The notes below the pieces were generated by a model that ran no database searches, was not told where the DNA came from, and saw only the letters and a program-made list of their open reading frames with translations. This document shows positions 53,216-61,618 of a stretch of 64,000 nucleotides of DNA, piece by piece (position 1 is the stretch's first letter; each line of letters opens with the position of its first letter). Where the stretch lies: contig JBCCJI010000019.1 in the NCBI GenBank assembly GCA_039027855.1, forward strand, positions 9,082-73,081, written 5' to 3'. The position numbers were made by a program, and so were the translations under genes. The stretch is from Thermohalobaculum sp039027855 (GTDB lineage: Bacteria > Pseudomonadota > Alphaproteobacteria > Rhodobacterales > Rhodobacteraceae).

Positions 53216-54313
53216 TCAGCCGACGTGGTAGAGCGAGGCGAACAGCTTGGGATCGAGGCTGGCGCTCTCGAAGCTCTCTCCGCGGGTCATCACCGAGACG
53301 GCGTCATGGCTGTGCAGCGATTCCTGGTGGCTCGCGACCACCCGAAAATCGCCAATCCGCGCATCGCTCTCCAGCACCTCACACAGCAGCCGGACGGCGT
53401 CCTCCACGAAGATCGGGTTGGCGCCATTGAGCTCGGCGAAGGCCTGCTCGTCCTCGCGCTTCACCATGACCTGCGTCTCGGTCGGGATGGCGGCGTTGCA
53501 GAGATCCACCAGATCCTCGATCCAAAGACGGCCCTCGCCCGATAGCACCAGCGACAGCCGGGCGACCGAGCGCTGGGAGTGCGGCGTTGCGATCTGTCCG
53601 CGCGACAGGCGCGCATGCTCTGACAGCTCCAGCGAGCAGGGACAGGTCGAAGAGTAGACGTAGTCAAGATGCAGAACGCGGAGCGCCGTGCCGCCCTCAC
53701 GCACCGTCTCGAGCGCCACGTCGTAGTACTGGTAACCCTCCAGCCCGCTTCTCAGGCTCGGCCGCAGCACGGGAAAGCGAAAGCGCAGCATGACCCGGGC
53801 ATCGCCGCTTTCAAGATCGGCCAGATAGCTCTCAAGCACGCCTTCGATCCGCTCGAAATCGAAGACCTCGCCGGCATGCGTGTAAAAGGACCGCATGATG
53901 CGGCTCATGTTGATGCCCTTTTTCGAGGCCGCCAGCGACACCGAGCCGGTCACCGAGGTCTCGAGCGTCAGCGCCTCACCATCCCGCGTTGCATAGGCGA
54001 GCGGCAGGCGAAAGTTCGAGATCCCCACATGCTGGATAGGCGCCTTGGCGCCCTTGATCAGCGAGGACGGCCCGTTCTGCAGGTCGGGCATGGTCGCCTT
54101 GTAGGCGGTATCAGGCTCAAAATCGGCGGGATAGCTGCGATTGAGCGCGCCATCCTCCCCCTCGCGCAAGGCTGCGAGCGCCGAGAGGCCCAGCGTCGCC
54201 GCCACCTCCGGCTCGGCCGCCACGAGGCGGCGCAGGGTCGCCAGCGCCTCGGCAGCTTCCTCATGGCTCGGCGCGGCTTCGCGCGCATCCAGAGAGGGGA
54301 TGATCATATTCAT
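53216..54313 (-). CDS. folE2: GTP cyclohydrolase FolE2
   Basis: FolE2 (GTP cyclohydrolase IB) converts GTP to dihydroneopterin triphosphate in folate and pterin synthesis, and works with metals other than zinc. The 365-residue product shows IQHVGISNFRLPL, the STCPCSLELSEHARLSRG segment with the metal-binding Cys and SHQESLHSHDAVSV near the end. Zur often controls folE2; I saw no convincing Zur box in the 235-base upstream region, which holds no gene. Here folB, the next pathway gene type, lies elsewhere in the window. Confidence 0.95.
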   Translation of the reverse strand: MNMIIPSLDAREAAPSHEEAAEALATLRRLVAAEPEVAATLGLSALAALREGEDGALNRSYPADFEPDTAYKATMPDLQNGPSSLIKGAKAPIQHVGISNFRLPLAYATRDGEALTLETSVTGSVSLAASKKGINMSRIMRSFYTHAGEVFDFERIEGVLESYLADLESGDARVMLRFRFPVLRPSLRSGLEGYQYYDVALETVREGGTALRVLHLDYVYSSTCPCSLELSEHARLSRGQIATPHSQRSVARLSLVLSGEGRLWIEDLVDLCNAAIPTETQVMVKREDEQAFAELNGANPIFVEDAVRLLCEVLESDARIGDFRVVASHQESLHSHDAVSVMTRGESFESASLDPKLFASLYHVG

Positions 54314-54548
54314 GGATTAGTCCCGTTCCTGCTTCCCACGCGCCAGCAAGGGATCAGTCCGGCGCTCGGTGGAGTTGGGCATATAGGCCGCAATACTCCT
54401 CTCACCATGAACTATCCGGGGCATCTCGCCGCATCAACGGCGCCGAGTTTCTCTTTGAAATCCGTATTTTGCACCGCAGCAAGAAGAGGTTACAGACGCT
54501 GCAAGCCGCGCTAGACCATCGTCCCGGCCACCACCGCGCATCGCACCA

Positions 54549-55778
54549 TCAGACCGCCGCGAGCGCCCGGTCGAGATCCCCGGCCAGGTCTTCGGCGTCT
54601 TCCAGCCCGACCGACAAGCGCACCAGCCCCGGCGTGATGCCGAGGGTGAGGCGTGCGTCCTCGCTGAGGCGCTGGTGCGTCGTCGTTGTCGGATGGGTCA
54701 CCAACGATTTGGCATCGCCAAGGTTGTTGGAAATGCCGATGAGTTCCAGCGCATTGAGAAAGCGGAAGGCTCCCGCCTGCCCGCCGGCGATCTCGAAGGC
54801 CAGCATCGTCCCTGGCCGCTCCATTTGACGTGCTGCCAGATTGTGCTGCGGATGGCTCGCGAGCCCCGGATAGATCACCCGTGACAGGGCCCTGCCATCG
54901 CTCGCTTGGCGGTCGAGATGCAGCGCCAGCGCCTCGGCGCTGTCGGTCTGGGCATCGACGCGCAGGGCCAGCGTCTCCAGCGCCTTCACCATCACCCAGG
55001 CGTTGAAAGGCGACAGAGCCGGGCCGGTGTGCTTGGCATAGGGCTCGACCGTGCCGCGGATAAACTCGCGCGAGCCGAGCACGACGCCCGCGAGGCAACG
55101 GCCCTGCCCGTCGACATGTTTGGTGGCGGAATAGACGACCACATCCGCACCGAAGGCCATCGGGCGCTGATACATCGGGGTGGCGAACACGTTGTCGACC
55201 ACCAGCCGTGCGCCGACACGGTGCCCGATCTCAGCCACGGCGGCGAGGTCAATGATCTCTAGCGTCGGGTTCGATGGCGTCTCGAGGAACAGGACCTTCG
55301 TTTCCGGGCGGAGGGCGGCGGCCCATTGGTCGAGATCGGTACCATCGACGAGCGTGACATCGATGCCGAACCGGGGACAGAGCGTCTCGATGATGTACAG
55401 GCACGAGCCAAACAGCGCCCGGGCCGCCACCAGGTGATCGCCCGCCTTCAGCTGGCTCATCAGGCTCGCATGAACCGCCGCCATGCCCGAGGCGAAGGCG
55501 AAGGCGTCCTCGGCCCCTTCGAGGGCTGCCATGCGCTCTTCGAACATCGCGACCGTCGGATTGCCGTAGCGCGCGTAGATAAAGCCTTCCTCGCCCTCCG
55601 CGAGATCACCCTTGAAGCGCGCCTCAGCCGCCTCAGCGTCGGGATAGACGAACCCCTGGGTCAGAAACATCGCTTCCGACGTCTCGCCATACTGGCTCCG
55701 CCGCGTTCCGGCGTGGACCAGCCGCGTCCGAGGACGATGGGTCTTGGTGGGGCTGTCGCTGTTTTGGCCTTTGCTCAT
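54549..55778 (-). CDS. metZ: O-succinylhomoserine sulfhydrylase
   Basis: MetZ makes homocysteine from O-succinylhomoserine and sulfide, a PLP-dependent Cys/Met metabolism enzyme. The 409-residue protein has RYGNPTVAMFEERMAALEGA, the Tyr and Gly segments of the family, and the PLP lysine in YSATKHVDGQGRCLAG. ATG 55778 has GGAG 9 bases upstream; an upstream ATG-like extension is basic and unlikely. A SAM-II riboswitch lies about 100 bases upstream, so methionine synthesis is shut off by S-adenosylmethionine. Confidence 0.95.
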   Translation of the reverse strand: MSKGQNSDSPTKTHRPRTRLVHAGTRRSQYGETSEAMFLTQGFVYPDAEAAEARFKGDLAEGEEGFIYARYGNPTVAMFEERMAALEGAEDAFAFASGMAAVHASLMSQLKAGDHLVAARALFGSCLYIIETLCPRFGIDVTLVDGTDLDQWAAALRPETKVLFLETPSNPTLEIIDLAAVAEIGHRVGARLVVDNVFATPMYQRPMAFGADVVVYSATKHVDGQGRCLAGVVLGSREFIRGTVEPYAKHTGPALSPFNAWVMVKALETLALRVDAQTDSAEALALHLDRQASDGRALSRVIYPGLASHPQHNLAARQMERPGTMLAFEIAGGQAGAFRFLNALELIGISNNLGDAKSLVTHPTTTTHQRLSEDARLTLGITPGLVRLSVGLEDAEDLAGDLDRALAAV

Positions 55779-55873
55779 GGCAATCGCGCTCCGTTTCCGC
55801 GGCCGGCATCGTCGCACGAGCAGCGGTATCGACCGGCACGAAGCAAGGGCATCGCCGCCAAGGCAGGATGCCC

Positions 55874-55933
55874 GACCTCTTTAGCGGTGTGTTTTACGTG
55901 GCCCGCAAGCCGGTCAGACAACTCGCCACGTCT
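55874..55933 (-). promoter_or_regulatory. SAM-II riboswitch for metZ
   Basis: On the minus strand ACGTGGC (from 55931) pairs with GCCACGT (ending 55896), a perfect 7-bp P1 stem. The loop contains TGACCGGCTTGCGG, followed by the A-rich joiner TAAAACACACC and the conserved GCTAAAG (55885-55879), matching the SAM-II (metA-type) consensus and pseudoknot. These RNAs bind S-adenosylmethionine and occur before metA, metX and metZ in alphaproteobacteria. The motif ends about 96 bases before the metZ start. The remaining gap 55934-56137 shows no gene. Confidence 0.88.
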
Positions 55934-56137
55934 GAGCGCGTAAGACCAGCAGCCGACAGGGTCAAGCGCGGCGTTAGTTGCTGGCGCCGTGGCGGTCTGC
56001 GCCGACGGGCGCGCCACAGCGTCATACAAGCGTGACGCCAACGGCATGCCGCCGTCGCCGAAGACAGGCATCTAGCATCGCAGAGCGGCAGCAAGCCGCC
56101 AGCCAGACGATCTCGTCGAGGCAATCGAGGCAAGAGC

Positions 56138-57280
56138 ATGGAGATACTGCGCATCAACGCGACGCGCGATGGCGCGTTGTTCGCGGGCGACACGTCACCC
56201 GCTGGCTCTGACGGGTCATGTCGCACCCGCGACTGGCTCGATGCGTTACGCGATGCCCTGGATCGCGTCCCACCGGACGGTCGCATCGTCATCATGGTGC
56301 ACGGCTATCGTTTCACATGGCGGCCCGATCCTTTTGGACGGCGGCCGCATTGCCCGCAGCAGCGTCTCTATGGTGGCAGCGCGCAAAGACCGCCTTGGGC
56401 AATCAGGCCACGACGAGGAGCGTGGTTCGACGGTCTGCACGCGGCGATCGGGAAGGAGCCTGGAGGCCGCAGCGCGTATCGCGGGCTGTGTATTGGCTTC
56501 GGCTGGGATGGTCGGCGCGGGGCGTTTGTCCACCTGCTGCGGCAGGGTCGGTCGGACTTTGCGGCCGTCTACCGCGGCGCCGAGACAGCGGGGCGGGCCC
56601 TTGCCGGGCTGCTGAACGCCATCACCGCCCATCGACCGGATCTGCGTCCGGACTTCCTGGCTCATTCTCTAGGAGCGCGCGTGGTGTTTGCGGCAATCCG
56701 CGAGTCCCCTTCGCTTCGGCTTGGCCGCGCGCTTTTGCTCGGCGCCGCCGAGTTCGTGTCGCCGGTTCGCCGGACGCTGACCATGCAGCGCGACGCAGGC
56801 GGCGCGGCAGCGTTCTACCATGTCCTGTCGCGCGCCAACGATCCCTTCGACGCCGTCTTCCGTCAGTTCGCACCAAGACCGGAGGACGGGGCGCGAACCC
56901 TGGGCATGCAGGGTCTCTCGCCGGTGTTGGAGGCTGGGTCAGGCCTTCCCCTCGACGGTTGGGTGGATCTGCAACTCGACAGCGCAGCCCTCGATGGGTT
57001 TCTGAAAACGCGCGGCATGGCGCCCACGCGGCGGTGGACCTGGTGTTCGCATTGGCACTTCTACACCGATCAAGCGGCGATGGGCGCCTGGGCCGCCATC
57101 CTGCACCGCCATCCGGGCTGGGACATCCTAACACTCCGCAGCGCCGGGCTGGAGCACGCGCTCGCACCCCGCTGGTCCGGCGTGCTGCCGGCAATGATGT
57201 CACCAGGGTCGTTGCTCCGCCGCGGGTTTGGTGCAGCCGACTATGACACCGATGACCCAAGGAGCGTTGGCGAAGCGTGA
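56138..57280 (+). CDS. alpha/beta-hydrolase family protein
   Basis: The 380-residue protein has VIMVHGYRF near residue 55 (oxyanion loop) and FLAHSLGARVVFAA with nucleophile Ser177, the standard hydrolase elbow GxSxG variant. A preceding GFGWDGRRGAFVHLL is typical of a Rhodobacterales hydrolase family of unknown substrate. The C-terminal half (HWHFYTDQAAMGAWAAILHRHPGWD) has candidate catalytic His residues. ATG 56138 follows a short purine-rich run. No partner gene suggests a substrate. Confidence 0.75.
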   Translation: MEILRINATRDGALFAGDTSPAGSDGSCRTRDWLDALRDALDRVPPDGRIVIMVHGYRFTWRPDPFGRRPHCPQQRLYGGSAQRPPWAIRPRRGAWFDGLHAAIGKEPGGRSAYRGLCIGFGWDGRRGAFVHLLRQGRSDFAAVYRGAETAGRALAGLLNAITAHRPDLRPDFLAHSLGARVVFAAIRESPSLRLGRALLLGAAEFVSPVRRTLTMQRDAGGAAAFYHVLSRANDPFDAVFRQFAPRPEDGARTLGMQGLSPVLEAGSGLPLDGWVDLQLDSAALDGFLKTRGMAPTRRWTWCSHWHFYTDQAAMGAWAAILHRHPGWDILTLRSAGLEHALAPRWSGVLPAMMSPGSLLRRGFGAADYDTDDPRSVGEA

Positions 57281-57565
57281 TGGCCCGGCTAGGGTCCGAT
57301 CTGCAGGGCCGCCTGAAGTAACAGGGTGCTGAGCCCCCGCTTCCACCCACCTGCCAGCCCCGCCTGTCAGCCCCGCCTATCAGGGCGTCCAACCGACATG
57401 CGGAAGATCCGGCCTTCTCTCTTCGTCTTTGATTAAGATTAACGCGTGGTGCAGTCGTGCAAGGCGGGCAAAATTCGTGAGTGGCTGGCGGCGGAGCGCC
57501 CCAAGTAAGCCTCAAAGCGAATCAGCGCGTTAACGTAATTTAGACCCAAAATGGGATTGTGAAGG

Positions 57566-57591
57566 AAAATATGGCGATGCCGCCATATTTT
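57566..57591. promoter_or_regulatory. perfect 11-bp palindrome in an AT-rich gap (57281-57860)
   Basis: AAAATATGGCG (57566-57576) and CGCCATATTTT (57581-57591) are perfect inverted repeats around ATGC. They sit in a 580-base gene-free stretch much richer in A and T than the rest of the window, with at least four TTAAC elements (about 57439, 57530, 57660, 57690). These could be CtrA-like half sites or promoter elements. The palindrome may be an operator or a terminator for an RNA transcribed through it. Confidence 0.6.
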
Positions 57592-57726
57592 ACCTTAGGT
57601 CTGCCGCGATTTTATTCTCGAAATTAGCATGGTTACCAACAGAATGTGAAGTTAGTCCGTTAACACTTCTTCTCTCGCGCCATATCGCGTTAACCACCGC
57701 GACGGCGATTGCGGCTCGGGAAACGG

Positions 57727-57792
57727 ATGGTATTTTCATTCCAACGACAGCGTTCGGTCGACGCGGTTCCTCGCCGTTACGTTGTAGCTTAA
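57727..57792 (+). CDS. possible 21-residue peptide before a terminator (uncertain)
   Basis: ATG 57727 opens a 21-codon frame, MVFSFQRQRSVDAVPRRYVV followed by A, ending at TAA 57790-57792, three bases before a terminator hairpin. There is no clear ribosome-binding site, and the peptide is too short to judge. It is listed because its position just upstream of a terminator in an AT-rich gap is suggestive of a small peptide or of a noncoding transcript. Confidence 0.2.
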   Translation: MVFSFQRQRSVDAVPRRYVVA

Positions 57793-57794
57793 GT

Positions 57795-57822
57795 AAAGCC
57801 CGCGTTGTGTCAGGGCTTTTTA
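57795..57822 (+). terminator. Rho-independent terminator of an unannotated transcript
   Basis: AAAGCCC (57795-57801) pairs with GGGCTTT (57813-57819) followed by TTT, a stem-loop with a T-tract on the plus strand. No gene ends just before it except the doubtful short frame, so it probably closes a small RNA starting in the AT-rich region. The next gene is on the minus strand and ends at 57861. Confidence 0.6.
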
Positions 57823-57860
57823 TGGGCGGCTCGCTGTATAGCGCGCCGCCCTAAGTGTTT

Positions 57861-58445
57861 TTATTCGAGATCCACGATCACTTCGTTGCGGCGCATGAAG
57901 CCGGGGGTCATCGGATCGTTATAATATGCGAACTCGGCAGGACCCTCCGCCGGCAACCCCTCCGAGCGCAGCCAGGAACGAAGCCTGCCCTCGGCTTCTG
58001 CCAGGCGCGCATCGGTTGCCACACCAGAAAAGCGCAGCGCCGCCCGCCGCGCTGGCGGCAGCTCTGCAAGCTGTACCGCATGGCGCGGGCCGGGGCGAGG
58101 CAGATCTGCCAACTGATGCTCGGCCGGTATGATGAAGCGCACGACCCAATCACGCGCGCCAGACAGCCGGCGCTGCGTCACGGGGGCCGTCATCGCGATG
58201 CGCGGGCCGGGCCGACCACTGGCGAAGATATAGGCTGCCAGTGGCCGAAACCCCCGCTGCACTGCCTTGCGGCGCGAGCCAGCCGTCCGCACTTCGGCCA
58301 CGACCATCGACGGATAGTCCCTGAGCTCCATCGCGCCATGGCGATGGGTGACCCGATAGGCGGGCGTCTCGATGTCCTGAAAGACAAAGACCCAGAGCAG
58401 CAGCGCAATCAGCAGCGCGCTCACAATCAGAACGGCATAGAGCAT
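57861..58445 (-). CDS. SOUL-family haem-binding-like membrane protein
   Basis: The 194-residue protein has one N-terminal membrane helix (MLYAVLIVSALLIALLLWVF) and a SOUL/HBP domain: ETPAYRVTHRHGAMELRDYP, RIAMTAPVTQRR (family MTxPV) and a closing PGFMRRNEVIVDLE. SOUL proteins bind haem or porphyrin with weak affinity; bacterial roles are unknown. ATG 58445 gives a natural membrane anchor, whereas an upstream extension to 58628 is basic and unlikely. The gene is divergent from the patatin gene. Confidence 0.85.
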   Translation of the reverse strand: MLYAVLIVSALLIALLLWVFVFQDIETPAYRVTHRHGAMELRDYPSMVVAEVRTAGSRRKAVQRGFRPLAAYIFASGRPGPRIAMTAPVTQRRLSGARDWVVRFIIPAEHQLADLPRPGPRHAVQLAELPPARRAALRFSGVATDARLAEAEGRLRSWLRSEGLPAEGPAEFAYYNDPMTPGFMRRNEVIVDLE

Positions 58446-58699
58446 CCGGCGCCCACCGCGCGAGAAACATCGGGGCCACGAATTAGGCGGACGCCGCCCC
58501 ATAGCAACGGACGATTTCGCAACTATCGCAAACTTGCGATGGATGATCACACGCAGGCGATAAAGGCGTCGCCGCGCGCTTGCCTCTTGGCCTTGTTGCC
58601 GCGGCGCAGCATGATAGCGCTGCGCCACCCCGCCCTGGGGCCAAGAACAGGACCGGGATCGCGACCGGGCGCGAAACAGGACAAGGGCAACACATCCAG

Positions 58700-59749
58700 A
58701 TGCCGCGCAAGAAACGACATGTGAAAGCCGTGAACCTCGCCCTGCAAGGGGGTGGCAGTCACGGCGCCTTCACCTGGGGTGTCCTCGACCGGATCTTCGA
58801 GGAAGACCGCATCTGGATCGAGGCAATCAGTGGTACCTCGGCCGGTGCCATGAATGCCGTGGTCGCGGCGCAGGGCATGTATGACGGGCAGGCTGCCGGT
58901 GCGCGCGAGGCGCTGCGAGCCTACTGGAAGGCGGTGTCCGATGCCGGGCGCGCCTCGCCCATCAAGCGCGGTCCGCTCGACGTGCTGTTCGGCAACTGGT
59001 CACTCGATACGAGCCCGAGTTACCTGACCTTCGACCTGCTCTCGCGCGTCGCCTCCCCCTATGAGACCAACCCGCTCAACCTCAATCCGCTGCGCGATCT
59101 GCTCGAGGCGCATGTCGACTTCAACAAGGTTCGCTGCTGCACCGATATGGGCGTCTATCTCTCGGCCACCAATGTCGAGACGGGGCGCGTCCGGGTATTC
59201 AGCCGCGATGAGATCACCTGCGAGACCGTGCTGGCCTCGGCCTGCCTGCCCTTCATGTTCCAGGCCGTCGAGATCGAGGGGCAGCACTACTGGGACGGCG
59301 GCTTCATGGGAAATCCGGTGCTGTTTCCCTTCATCGATGAGAGCCCGACCGAGGATGTCATCATCATCCAGATCAACCCGGTCCTGCGAGAGGGTGTGCC
59401 CAAAACCGCGCGCGAAATTCTGAACCGGGTGAACGAGATCACCTTCAACGGCTCGCTGCTGAAAGAACTGCGCGCCATCGACTTCGTCGACCGGCTGAAG
59501 CGCGACGGCTATCTGCCTGAGAATTATCGGCAGATGCGCATCCACATGATCGAAAGCCGCAAGAGAATGCGCCCGCTCGGCGCGTCGTCGAAGCTCAACA
59601 CCGAATGGGCCTTCCTGATGCACCTGTTCGAGATCGGCCGCGGCGCCGCCGATCGCTGGCTTGCGAAGAACTTCGACAAGCTGGGCAAGGATTGCACGCT
59701 TGACCTGCGGGGCATGTTCCAGGGGATCGGCGCGCGCCACCACGGCTAG
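58700..59749 (+). CDS. patatin-like phospholipase
   Basis: The 349-residue protein has the patatin catalytic dyad: oxyanion loop GGGSHGAF near residue 18, nucleophile Ser47 in GTSAGAMN and Asp199 in WDGGFMGN. Patatin-like proteins hydrolyse phospholipids; related genes occur near PHA-metabolism genes in Rhodobacterales. ATG 58700 gives the start MPRKKRHVKAVNLALQGGG, typical of the family. The C-terminal part (about 250-349) is helical and of unknown role. No signal peptide is seen. Confidence 0.92.
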   Translation: MPRKKRHVKAVNLALQGGGSHGAFTWGVLDRIFEEDRIWIEAISGTSAGAMNAVVAAQGMYDGQAAGAREALRAYWKAVSDAGRASPIKRGPLDVLFGNWSLDTSPSYLTFDLLSRVASPYETNPLNLNPLRDLLEAHVDFNKVRCCTDMGVYLSATNVETGRVRVFSRDEITCETVLASACLPFMFQAVEIEGQHYWDGGFMGNPVLFPFIDESPTEDVIIIQINPVLREGVPKTAREILNRVNEITFNGSLLKELRAIDFVDRLKRDGYLPENYRQMRIHMIESRKRMRPLGASSKLNTEWAFLMHLFEIGRGAADRWLAKNFDKLGKDCTLDLRGMFQGIGARHHG

Positions 59750-59934
59750 CGCCGGCGCTGAGGCAGGACGGCACCGATAAGGTAGGGCGCATGACGCCAC
59801 GTCGGTCGCTGCGTTTGGTGTCGATCCGCATATCGATACGGTCAATGTGACCACCGGGCGGTGGTATGTTGCAGCGCATCATGGCAGATCCGCGGCGGGC
59901 ACCCTACGCCGGGCGCCCGTAGCGGGAGGCAGCG

Positions 59935-61143
59935 ATGCAGCTCACGATCACCGGCGCCTTGCGGGGCGAGACACCGCCGGCCGTGCTCCGGCGCATGTCG
60001 CTCATCGCGCTCATCAGCTTCCTGACATTGATCGACCTCTTCGCGATGCAGGCACTGGCCCCGCAATTGACCGCAGTCTACGGCGTGAGCACGGCGACGA
60101 TGGGCCTGGCCCTCAATCTCGCGACGGTCGGCATGGCGGTGGCGGGGCTGAGCGTGGCCTGGTTCTCGGACCGGATCGACCGCAGCCTCGGCATCTGGTT
60201 GTCGCTCATGCTGCTGGCGGTGCCGACGGCGCTGCTCTCGGTGACGACGGATATCACCCTCTTCATGGTGCTGCGCATGATGCAGGGCGCCTGTATGGCG
60301 ACTGCTTTCACGCTCACCATGACCTATCTGTCTGAGGAATGCTCGATCACTGCCGCGGCGGGGGCCATGGCGGCCTACATCACGGGCAACGTCGCATCGA
60401 ACCTGTTTGGGCGACTGCTCGCCTCCGAAGTCGCGGCGGGGATCGGGATCGCAGATACTTTCCTGGTCTTCGCCGCACTCAACATGGCGGGTGCGCTGAT
60501 CGCGATCATGGTGATCGGCCCACGCTCGGCGCCACAGCCTGCGCCACAGTCAACCACGGCGCACGCGCCGTCCGGCAGTCCTTGGGCGGCGTGGAGGACG
60601 CATCTCGCCAACCCCGCCCTTCGCGCGGCCTTTGCCATCGGCTTTCTGATCCTCTTCGTCTTCGTCGGCATCTTCACTTATGTGAATTTCGAGCTTGTGG
60701 ACCCAGCCATCGGGCTCACGCCGACATCACTCGGTCTGGTATACTTCGTGTTCCTGCCCTCGCTCGTGACCACGCCCTTGGCCGGGAACTTCGTCGCGCG
60801 GCTCGGGCCAAGGCCGCTGTTCTGGGTATCTTCAGCCCTGTCGGTGGGCGGCGTGGCGCTGACCATGACAGGCGATCTCGTCGCCATCCTCGCCGGCATG
60901 GCGGTGATCGCGGTCGGTACCTTCCAGATGCAGGCGGCGGCCACGGCCTTTGTCGGACGTGCGGCCACGACCAACCGGGCAGCAGCCAACGGGCTCTATC
61001 TGACCAGCTACTATGTCGGCGGGCTGGCCGGTGCGGTCGTGATCGGCCAGGCTTACGATATCGGTAACTGGACGGCGGCGGCGTGGGTCACCATAGTCGC
61101 CCTTGCAAGCGCCGCGCTCCTCGCACGCCAGCTGCGCGCCTGA
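59935..61143 (+). CDS. MFS transporter
   Basis: The 402-residue protein has twelve hydrophobic segments in two halves, with the first loop FSDRIDRSLGIWL (family DxxxRRxx) and a central cytoplasmic linker with SPWAAWRTHLANP. It belongs to the major facilitator superfamily, of the sugar- or drug-efflux kind. Substrate cannot be told. ATG 59935 has GGGAGG upstream. It lies just before the Rieske membrane operon but is 88 bases away and probably not part of it. Confidence 0.88.
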   Translation: MQLTITGALRGETPPAVLRRMSLIALISFLTLIDLFAMQALAPQLTAVYGVSTATMGLALNLATVGMAVAGLSVAWFSDRIDRSLGIWLSLMLLAVPTALLSVTTDITLFMVLRMMQGACMATAFTLTMTYLSEECSITAAAGAMAAYITGNVASNLFGRLLASEVAAGIGIADTFLVFAALNMAGALIAIMVIGPRSAPQPAPQSTTAHAPSGSPWAAWRTHLANPALRAAFAIGFLILFVFVGIFTYVNFELVDPAIGLTPTSLGLVYFVFLPSLVTTPLAGNFVARLGPRPLFWVSSALSVGGVALTMTGDLVAILAGMAVIAVGTFQMQAAATAFVGRAATTNRAAANGLYLTSYYVGGLAGAVVIGQAYDIGNWTAAAWVTIVALASAALLARQLRA

Positions 61144-61231
61144 CACCCCGGCATCCGGGGACGGGCGCAGGACGGGCCATGGTGCGCGGGCATGCGGAGA
61201 ACGCGTCCGGGCACGGGCCCCGAGGAATGAG

Positions 61232-61618
61232 ATGACCAGCAGCATCGTGACGCTCGGGGAGATCTGGCTGATCGCCGGCGCGGTCGTGGCCGGGGGTTTC
61301 CTGCTGCTGGGCCTGGATCGGGTCGAGCCGAACGCCCGCGGCGCCTATGGCTTTCGCGCACTGATCATCCCGGGCCTTGTATTGATCTGGCCGCTGGTGC
61401 TGTGGCGCTGGGCGGTGCTGGCAAGCGGCGGATGGGACGAGCGCCGCCGCCACGCACCGCCGCGCCGCGCCCAGGCGGCGATGGCGCTGACGATGGCGAT
61501 CGGCCTGCCGGCCATCCTCGCCAGCGCGCTGATCCTGCGCCCGTCCTGGCCCGGCGACGCGCCCGCCGTCCTGATCGCGCCGCCGCCCGCCCTCAGCCCG
61601 GCCAGTACCCAACCATGA
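61232..61618 (+). CDS. small membrane protein, first gene of a Rieske operon
   Basis: The 128-residue protein has about three hydrophobic stretches (WLIAGAVVAGGFLLLGLD, ALIIPGLVLIWPLVLWRWAV and AMALTMAIGLPAILASALIL) and a proline/alanine-rich tail. I do not recognise a family. ATG 61232 has GAGGAATGAG upstream. Its stop overlaps the next gene's start (ATGA), so it is translated together with the Rieske membrane protein. It probably forms a membrane subunit of the same complex; that is inference. Confidence 0.75.
   Translation: MTSSIVTLGEIWLIAGAVVAGGFLLLGLDRVEPNARGAYGFRALIIPGLVLIWPLVLWRWAVLASGGWDERRRHAPPRRAQAAMALTMAIGLPAILASALILRPSWPGDAPAVLIAPPPALSPASTQP

Noticed and set aside
54409..54514. 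Short frame starting ATGAACTATCC in the folE2/metZ gap
   Set aside because: No ribosome-binding site, no recognisable composition, and it overlaps the presumed folE2 promoter region.
54314..54548. Zur box or preQ1-like regulation upstream of folE2
   Set aside because: No convincing Zur palindrome or riboswitch consensus could be seen on either strand.
57281..57860. Replication origin in the AT-rich gap
   Set aside because: No DnaA box cluster of the TTATCCACA type or dnaA/parB neighbours; a small-RNA locus fits better.
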